From assembly GCA_910580195.1 (NCBI GenBank), contig CAJTWA010000051.1:1-29920 (forward strand): a stretch of 29,920 nucleotides of DNA. The letters run 5' to 3'. Positions 25,498-29,920 of the stretch are shown here, piece after piece; the stretch's first letter is position 1; the number at the start of each line of letters is the position of its first letter. The notes under the pieces are model-generated. The model was not told the DNA's origin. It saw nothing but the letters and a program-made list of their open reading frames with translations, and did no database searches. The position numbers were made by a program, and so were the translations under genes. This DNA comes from an uncultured Lachnospiraceae bacterium (GTDB taxonomy: Bacteria; Bacillota; Clostridia; Lachnospirales; Lachnospiraceae).

Positions 25498-25670
25498 TCC
25501 GTGGTGCCCTCCCTCACGCAAACGATTCATGGGCGTCCTTAGTGGAGGCGAAATCCACTGCTTACGGAAACTTAGTGATGAAGGCTATCCTGAATCACTT
25601 AGTTGCAGTTAGCAGTTAGTTCGCCGGAACGTTGCCCAGTTTGCGTGAGGGAGGGCACCACGGAATTGCC
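25492..25670 (+). repeat. Structured inverted-repeat element, copy 2
   Basis: Perfect 32-bp arms (25492-25523 and 25639-25670) enclose a 115-bp core homologous to copy 1 but in the opposite orientation. The arms differ from those of copy 1 except for the inner six bases GCAAAC/GTTTGC. Predicted pairings are 25530-25534 with 25634-25638 (TGGGC/GCCCA), hairpin 25542-25546 with 25554-25558, its loop 25547-25552 (GGCGAA) with 25620-25625 (TTCGCC), and 25569-25579 with 25594-25604. Relative to copy 1, four pairs change on both sides, preserving pairing. A transcribed RNA or a hairpin-based mobile element is inferred. Confidence 0.7.
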
Positions 25671-25824
25671 GTCCGCCCCCACAGCCCCCTAATTACCATC
25701 CGCCCCCACAGCCTCCCTTTTTCCCAACTTTTTAGCCCCCTTTTTCCCATTAAAAACCCCCTTACGAAACCCCTCATTTTCCCATCCCCAAAATCCACAC
25801 ACTTATGCAAAATCAGGAGGAATT

Positions 25825-27021
25825 ATGTTCAAAGCATTTTTAATAAAATACGGCGAAATCGGAATCAAAGGAAAAAACCGCCACCTTTTCGAAGACGCCC
25901 TCATCCACCAAATCAAATACGCACTAAAGCCCGTAGAAGGCGAATTCCAAATCACCAAAGAACAAGGCCGCATTTACATCGAAGCCTTAAGCGAATTCGA
26001 TTATGACGATGCACTTTCAAGCCTCCAGTGCGTCTTTGGGATTGTAGGCATCTGCCCAGTAGTGCTCAAGGAGGATGAAGGCTTTGAAAAGCTGGCAGAG
26101 GATGTGGCAGCCTATATGGACGCCCATTACCCAGACAAAAAGAAAACCTTCAAGGTAGACACAAGGCGCGCCAGAAAAAGCTACCCCATGACTTCCATGG
26201 AAGTAAACGCCGAATTAGGCGGGCGGCTTCTGGAAGCTTTCCCGGAACTGAAAGTGGACGTGCACCATCCAGACATCATGCTCCATGTGGAAATCCGGAA
26301 AAAAATCAATATCTATTCCGAAACATTGCCAGGCCCCGGCGGCATGCCCGTAGGCACCAACGGCAAAGGGATGCTGCTTTTGTCCGGCGGGATTGACAGC
26401 CCGGTAGCAGGGTATATGATAGCAAAACGCGGGGTAAAAATTGACGCGGTTTATTTCCATGCGCCCCCATATACCAGTGAACGCGCGAAGCAGAAAGTGG
26501 TGGATTTGGCGAAAATTGTAGCGAAATACGCCGGCCCCATTTACTTAAAAGTCGTGAATTTTACCGATATCCAGATGTACATTTATGAGAAATGCCCCCA
26601 TGAAGAACTGACGATTATCATGCGCCGCTACATGATGCGGATTGCAGAGCATTTTGCCAAGGAAACCAATTCGCTGGGCTTGATTACAGGGGAAAGCATT
26701 GGGCAGGTGGCAAGCCAGACCATGCAGTCATTGGCGGCTACCGACGAAGTATGCAGCCTTCCCGTGTACCGCCCCCTGATTGGGTTTGACAAACAGGAAA
26801 TTATTGCCGTTTCAGAAAAAATAGGCACCTATGAAACATCTATCCTGCCCTACGAGGACTGCTGCACCATATTTGTAGCAAAGCACCCGGTCACAAAGCC
26901 GAACCTGAAAATTATCCGCCGCTCGGAAACGCATTTGCAGGAGAATATCAAAGAACTGGTAAAGACAGCCATAGAAACAGCAGAAACAGTGGTGGTGCAG
27001 GCAGATATGGACAGCTATTAA
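25825..27021 (+). CDS. thiI: tRNA 4-thiouridine sulfurtransferase
   Basis: Adenylates and thiolates U8 of tRNAs and can feed sulfur to thiazole synthesis; 398 residues, the short Gram-positive form without a rhodanese domain. The N-terminal THUMP region is followed by the PP-loop SGGIDS at residues 187-192. CAGGAGG precedes the ATG. The partner is the cysteine desulfurase upstream, the NifZ-ThiI arrangement known in Bacillus. The first 180 or so bases are rich in C and A and poor in G, with codons unlike the rest of the gene; composition returns to normal near 26030. Confidence 0.96.
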   Translation: MFKAFLIKYGEIGIKGKNRHLFEDALIHQIKYALKPVEGEFQITKEQGRIYIEALSEFDYDDALSSLQCVFGIVGICPVVLKEDEGFEKLAEDVAAYMDAHYPDKKKTFKVDTRRARKSYPMTSMEVNAELGGRLLEAFPELKVDVHHPDIMLHVEIRKKINIYSETLPGPGGMPVGTNGKGMLLLSGGIDSPVAGYMIAKRGVKIDAVYFHAPPYTSERAKQKVVDLAKIVAKYAGPIYLKVVNFTDIQMYIYEKCPHEELTIIMRRYMMRIAEHFAKETNSLGLITGESIGQVASQTMQSLAATDEVCSLPVYRPLIGFDKQEIIAVSEKIGTYETSILPYEDCCTIFVAKHPVTKPNLKIIRRSETHLQENIKELVKTAIETAETVVVQADMDSY

Positions 27022-27121
27022 AGTGGGGGAACGGCAGCCGGGATTGCCATGTGCTTTGCGTGGGCTAAGCGGCTTTATTTTACCTAGCTTCTTTTTCCAG
27101 AACGCTGTAAGGCAGCGGAAA

Positions 27122-27188
27122 GTTTTATCTTATAGGAAACCATGTACTTTAGCATTTCATAGCGAGCGGCATGGCCTTTCCTATAAGA
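27122..27188. repeat. Palindromic repeat, copy 1
   Basis: TCTTATAGGAAA (27128-27139) and TTTCCTATAAGA (27177-27188) are perfect inverted ends around 37 bp. The left end is preceded by GTTTTA, so GTTTTATCTTATAGGAAA (27122-27139) also occurs at 27281-27298. This resembles dispersed intergenic hairpin repeats of Lachnospiraceae. Confidence 0.7.
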
Positions 27189-27280
27189 GGACAAAAGTGC
27201 GCTCTGTATGCTTCTGCGTCCAACTTCTCTGGCAAGCGTAGCTTTTGTTCCGCGCGCGAAGCTGCGCATCCCCCCGGAGG

Positions 27281-27343
27281 GTTTTATCTTATAGGAAATT
27301 CATGAACTTCATCACTTCACAGTGGCTCGGTATTTCCTATGAA
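27281..27343. repeat. Palindromic repeat, copy 2
   Basis: It begins with the same 18 bases as copy 1 (GTTTTATCTTATAGGAAA) and ends with TTTCCTATGAAA at about 27333-27343, an imperfect inversion. The interior differs from copy 1. It abuts the terminator of the HPr-like gene. Confidence 0.6.
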
Positions 27344-27374
27344 ATAAAAAATCCCCATGGCGGTTCCATGGGGA
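27344..27374 (-). terminator. Terminator of the HPr-like gene
   Basis: TCCCCATGG (27352-27360) and CCATGGGGA (27366-27374) form a perfect stem with a 5-nt loop. On the minus strand it is followed by TTTTTTATT. Confidence 0.9.
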
Positions 27375-27392
27375 CTGGTATGCCTTTCGGGC

Positions 27393-27623
27393 TTATACCA
27401 GATACGGTTTTAAAGCTTCAAGGATTTCGTCCACGTCGTTCTCCACATGGATAGCCAGATCAATCGGCTTGGACAGGTCAAGGCTGAAAATACCCATGAT
27501 GGATTTTGCGTCAATCACGTACCGCCCGGAAATTAAATCAAAATCATAGTCGAACTGGGTGATTGCATTTACGAAAGATTTTACCTTGTCAATAGAATTT
27601 AAAGAAATCTGTACTGTTTTCAT
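27393..27623 (-). CDS. HPr-family protein lacking the phosphorylatable histidine
   Basis: A 76-residue HPr-like protein. KSIMGIFSLDL (S41 matches HPr Ser46, the HPr-kinase target) is well kept. The N-terminal segment QISLNSIDKVKSFVNA has no histidine where HPr carries the PEP-phosphorylated His15, so it cannot work as a normal PTS phosphocarrier. It may act like Crh, a catabolite co-regulator phosphorylated only on serine; that role is inferred. AAGGAGGT lies upstream on the minus strand, with its own promoter and terminator, so it is monocistronic. Confidence 0.85.
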   Translation of the reverse strand: MKTVQISLNSIDKVKSFVNAITQFDYDFDLISGRYVIDAKSIMGIFSLDLSKPIDLAIHVENDVDEILEALKPYLV

Positions 27624-27694
27624 TTGAAATTACCTCCTTAATGGATGATTTGTTTGCGTATTTCCTTTGAAATATGTAACAAAATATTTTCTAT

Positions 27695-27723
27695 ATCTTA
27701 CCGTCTTTTCTGAAAAAAGTCAA
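27695..27723 (-). promoter_or_regulatory. Promoter of the HPr-like gene
   Basis: On the minus strand TTGACT (27723-27718), 17-nt spacer and TAAGAT (27700-27695). It points at the HPr-like gene about 70 bases away. Confidence 0.7.
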
Positions 27724-27807
27724 TGGTGTCATCCACAATTTAGGAAATAAAAACAAAAAGGTTTTCGGCAGTTTGCCATTTGGGCAGGAAGGGAAAAGGA
27801 GAAAAGG

Positions 27808-29781
27808 ATGAGAAAAGCAGCTTTACATAACCTTGGCTGTAAAGTCAACGCATACGAAACAGAAAGCATGCGCCAGATGCTGGAACAGGCGGGTTACAAG
27901 ATTGTGCCTTTCGGGGAGGAGGCCGACGTTTATGTGGTAAATACCTGTTCCGTCACCAATATCGCAGACCGGAAATCCCGGCAGATGCTCCACCGCGCCA
28001 AAAAGAAAAACCCAGACAGTGTGGTAGTGGCTGCAGGGTGTTATGTGCAGACCTCCAAGGAGCAGGCACAGGCGGACGGGGCAGTTGATATATTAATTGG
28101 GAACAACAGGAAACATGAACTTGTAGGGCTGCTGGAACAGTATTTTCAGGAACATCCCCCAAAAGGAATGGAAGAAGGGACGAGCCAGCCAAAGGGACGT
28201 GAGCCGGGAAGACTGCCAGATGAAAATGCAGGGGATCATGGAATACAGGCAGTGGGCGGGGATTCCCGGGAGCCAGATGAAAATGCAGGGTGTCATGGAG
28301 TACAGGCAGTGGGTGGGGATTGCAGGGATCTTGGGAATAGGACAGCAAGAAAACCCCATCCCTATACTGCAGTTGGGAATATTGCAGAGGACAGGGAATA
28401 CGAAGCCTTAAGCATTTCCAGTACGGGGGAGCATACCCGTGCTTTCCTGAAAGTGCAGGACGGGTGCAACCAATTTTGCAGCTACTGCATTATTCCCTAT
28501 GCAAGGGGGCGTGTGAGGAGCAGGGACATGGGAGAGGTTGTCCGGGAAGTAGAAACCCTTGCACGGGAAGGATATAGGGAAATTGTGCTGACAGGCATCC
28601 ATTTAAGCTCCTATGGCACGGATTGGGTGCATGGAACGCCTACAATAGAAAAGGAGGAAGTGCAGGAACCGCATCCAGCAGGCCCGCATCCGCCTTTGCA
28701 GGAACCGCAGCCGGCAGGCTCGCAGCTGCCTTTACAGGAACCGCATCCAGCAGGTCTGCAGCTGCCTTTGCAGGAACCGCATACAACTGCCCCGCATCCG
28801 TCTTTGCAGGGGTTATGCCCTTCTGTCCAGCAGCAGGGCAGCGCTGCGCTGCAAAAAGAAGGGCAGGGCATGAAGTTATTAGAACTCATACGGAGGGTCC
28901 ATGGAGTGGAAGGGATCTGCCGCATCCGCCTAGGCTCCTTGGAGCCGGGGATTGTAACGGAAGCATTTGCAAAGGAACTGTCCAAGCTGCACAAAGTCTG
29001 CCCCCATTTCCACCTGTCCCTCCAAAGCGGCTGCGACGCAACCCTGCAAAGGATGAACCGGAAGTACACCTGTGGGGAATACGAAAGAGGGTGCAGGCTG
29101 CTGCGGGAGCATTTTTCCCATCCAGCCATTACCACAGACGTCATTGTAGGGTTTCCGGGGGAAACGGAAGAAGAATTTGAAGCCACGCGGGAATTCCTGA
29201 AAAGAATCAATTTTTTTGAAATCCATATTTTTAAATATTCCCTGAGGAAAGGCACAAAGGCAGCCCAAATGGAACACCAAATCCCAGAGGAAACCAAGGG
29301 CAGGCGCAGCGATGTGCTGTTTGGGGATTTATCCGCCATGCACCGGGAATATCTGGAGTGGCACATTGGGCGGGAAGTGGAAGTACTGATGGAAGAAGAG
29401 GTTTCTCTTGGCGGGAAACAGTATTTCTTAGGCCATACGAAAGAATATGTGAAGGCCGCCATCCCCCTGCCGGAAGAGGGGACAGGAAATAAACCGGCGC
29501 AAGGGCAGCCTGAGCCTACAAAACCAAATCCATCTATAAAAAGCGGGGAAGAGCCAGAAAATCAATGGGTGCAGGGGCAGCCTGAGCCTACAAAACCAAA
29601 TCCATCTATAAAAAGCGGGGAAGAGCCAGAAAATCAATGGGTGCAAGGGCGAACTGCAGATACAGGCCCGCAGGCAAAAGGCGTAAAGGGGCTGGAAAAT
29701 AAGCTGGTGCGCGGGACAGCAGCCTCTTTGCTTCAGGGGCAAATCCTGCTGTTACAAAATTTTTCAATTTTTTCAAAATAG
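27808..29781 (+). CDS. mtaB: tRNA t6A37 methylthiotransferase MtaB with repeat insertions
   Basis: A radical-SAM enzyme that converts t6A37 to ms2t6A37 in tRNAs. The UPF0004 domain binds one cluster through C11, C47 and C78 (NLGCKVNAYE, VNTCSVTN, AAGCYVQ). The radical-SAM cluster is C220-C224-C227 in VQDGCNQFCSYCIIPYARGR. FLKVQDG, GIHLSSYG and IRLGSLEP mark the MtaB branch. At 657 residues it is about 220 longer than usual. The excess lies in three tandem-repeat insertions: residues 115-190 or so, 273-354, and 558-628, the last inside the C-terminal TRAM domain (domain ends resume at ENKLVRGTAASLLQGQILLL). All are in frame. GGAAAAGGAG precedes the ATG. Confidence 0.93.
   Translation: MRKAALHNLGCKVNAYETESMRQMLEQAGYKIVPFGEEADVYVVNTCSVTNIADRKSRQMLHRAKKKNPDSVVVAAGCYVQTSKEQAQADGAVDILIGNNRKHELVGLLEQYFQEHPPKGMEEGTSQPKGREPGRLPDENAGDHGIQAVGGDSREPDENAGCHGVQAVGGDCRDLGNRTARKPHPYTAVGNIAEDREYEALSISSTGEHTRAFLKVQDGCNQFCSYCIIPYARGRVRSRDMGEVVREVETLAREGYREIVLTGIHLSSYGTDWVHGTPTIEKEEVQEPHPAGPHPPLQEPQPAGSQLPLQEPHPAGLQLPLQEPHTTAPHPSLQGLCPSVQQQGSAALQKEGQGMKLLELIRRVHGVEGICRIRLGSLEPGIVTEAFAKELSKLHKVCPHFHLSLQSGCDATLQRMNRKYTCGEYERGCRLLREHFSHPAITTDVIVGFPGETEEEFEATREFLKRINFFEIHIFKYSLRKGTKAAQMEHQIPEETKGRRSDVLFGDLSAMHREYLEWHIGREVEVLMEEEVSLGGKQYFLGHTKEYVKAAIPLPEEGTGNKPAQGQPEPTKPNPSIKSGEEPENQWVQGQPEPTKPNPSIKSGEEPENQWVQGRTADTGPQAKGVKGLENKLVRGTAASLLQGQILLLQNFSIFSK
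28216..28329 (+). repeat. 57-bp tandem repeat in mtaB, two units
   Basis: Units at 28216-28272 and 28273-28329 encode PDENAGDHGIQAVGGDSRE and PDENAGCHGVQAVGGDCRD. The period is 19 codons, keeping the frame between the UPF0004 and radical-SAM domains. Confidence 0.9.
28663..28806 (+). repeat. 36-bp tandem repeat in mtaB, four units
   Basis: Four 12-codon units encode QEPHPAGPHPPL, QEPQPAGSQLPL, QEPHPAGLQLPL and QEPHTTAPHPSL. They lie in a loop of the radical-SAM domain, between GIHLSSYG and the helix MKLLELIRRVHG, where relatives have only a short linker. Confidence 0.92.
29503..29646 (+). repeat. 72-bp near-perfect tandem repeat in mtaB, two units
   Basis: Units at 29503-29574 and 29575-29646 are almost identical and encode GQPEPTKPNPSIKSGEEPEN plus QWVQ twice. 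The near identity implies a recent duplication. It lies within the TRAM domain. Confidence 0.95.
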
Positions 29782-29784
29782 TGC

Positions 29785-29813
29785 TTGACTTTTCGAAACT
29801 CAGCGTGTAGAAT
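29785..29813 (+). promoter_or_regulatory. Promoter of the tRNA-Glu gene
   Basis: TTGACT (29785-29790), 17-nt spacer, TAGAAT (29808-29813), about 50 bases before the mature tRNA start. Confidence 0.75.
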
Positions 29814-29832
29814 AAACATGTTGAGTTTCGAA
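29792..29832. promoter_or_regulatory. 11-bp dyad spanning the tRNA promoter
   Basis: TTCGAAACTCA (29792-29802) and TGAGTTTCGAA (29822-29832) are perfect inverted copies, 19 bp apart, enclosing the -10 box and likely start site. This could be an operator or an initial-transcript structure. No T-run follows the right arm, so it is not a terminator of mtaB. Confidence 0.6.
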
Positions 29833-29866
29833 GTTGCGGAGCTCCAAAGCATAGCAGACAAGATAA

Positions 29867-29920
29867 GGCTCGTTGGTCAAGCGGTCAAGACGCCGCCCTC
29901 TCACGGCGGAAACAGGGGTT
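29867..29920 (+). tRNA. tRNA-Glu(CTC), partial at window end
   Basis: GGCTCGTTGGTCAAGCGGT is the typical acceptor/D-arm start of bacterial tRNA-Glu. The anticodon arm is CCGCC-CTCTCAC-GGCGG, giving anticodon CTC, which reads GAG. The T-arm is cut by the window edge after GGGGTT. Confidence 0.92.

Larger units (their letters stand above)
24524..25824. other. 1.3-kb non-coding region between the desulfurase gene and thiI
   Basis: No convincing gene. It holds two oppositely oriented structured elements (24672-24852 and 25492-25670), a duplicated segment, and a reversal of strand composition from G/T-rich (24541-24660: 57 G, 5 C) to C/A-rich (25681-25800: 55 C, 5 G). The reading frames across it (for example minus strand 25207-25530) follow the low-complexity composition and lack ribosome sites. 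Confidence 0.7.
27022..27392. other. Intergenic region between thiI and the HPr-like gene
   Basis: Contains two palindromic repeats and the terminator of the minus-strand gene, listed separately. The short frames seen here run through the repeats and have no ribosome sites. No other gene seen. Confidence 0.5.

Noticed and set aside
25207..25530. 107-codon minus-strand ORF between the structured elements
   Set aside because: No ribosome site. It runs into the arm of one element and across the duplicated segment, with biased composition giving an open frame by chance.

Overview
The window looks like the chromosome of a low-to-mid GC, spore-forming gut Firmicute, most likely Lachnospiraceae (class Clostridia). 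The grounds are strong AGGAGG ribosome sites, sigma-A type promoters, two small spore-coat-like proteins, a Gram-positive-type ThiI without a rhodanese domain next to a cysteine desulfurase, and a glycan-utilisation cluster. The family is inferred from gene style, not from a marker gene.

Layout: (1) 1-2270 is decayed accessory DNA with a broken PIN-domain toxin/antitoxin pair, gene tails and a REP-like hairpin. (2) 2271-3974 encodes an AAA-ATPase-like/PD-(D/E)XK protein. (3) 4131-8904 holds argS behind a promoter with a dyad, then a PfkB sugar kinase, a LacI-family regulator and a Uma2-family protein, closed by a terminator. (4) 9058-14696 is an alpha-galactoside module: solute-binding lipoprotein (frameshifted near its C-terminus), two ABC permeases and a GH36 alpha-galactosidase. 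With the kinase and LacI regulator it would import raffinose-type sugars, split off galactose and phosphorylate a released hexose. (5) 14798-17481 has an XRE-type membrane regulator, two coat-like proteins, a 36-bp tandem repeat and a coiled-coil J-domain protein. (6) 17588-21666 is a Dlt-like surface-acylation operon whose first gene is a PLP fold-type III decarboxylase instead of the adenylating ligase DltA; carrier protein, MBOAT and SGNH/DltD-like genes follow. (7) 21683-27021 is a housekeeping run (prmA, rsmE, cysteine desulfurase, thiI), with about 1.3 kb of extraordinary non-coding DNA between the last two genes. (8) 27022-29920 has palindromic repeats, an HPr-like protein on the minus strand, an mtaB gene swollen by three tandem-repeat insertions, and the start of a tRNA-Glu(CTC) gene.

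Two places deserve most attention. Between the desulfurase and thiI lie two oppositely oriented copies of a structured element of about 180 bp. Their 115-bp cores align without gaps (98/115 identical by hand count). Several differences are compensatory base-pair changes, including one in a pseudoknot. The arms of about 32 bp are nearly perfectly self-complementary within each copy but unrelated in sequence between copies, except for an inner GCAAAC. The same locus shows a mirror-image strand composition: G/T-rich on the left (57 G to 5 C in 120 nt) and C/A-rich on the right (55 C to 5 G in 120 nt), spreading into both flanking genes. The second place is the decarboxylase-carrier-MBOAT-SGNH operon, which suggests a surface polymer decorated with a decarboxylated aminoacyl group made on a carrier protein, by analogy with BtrK/BtrI of butirosin biosynthesis.
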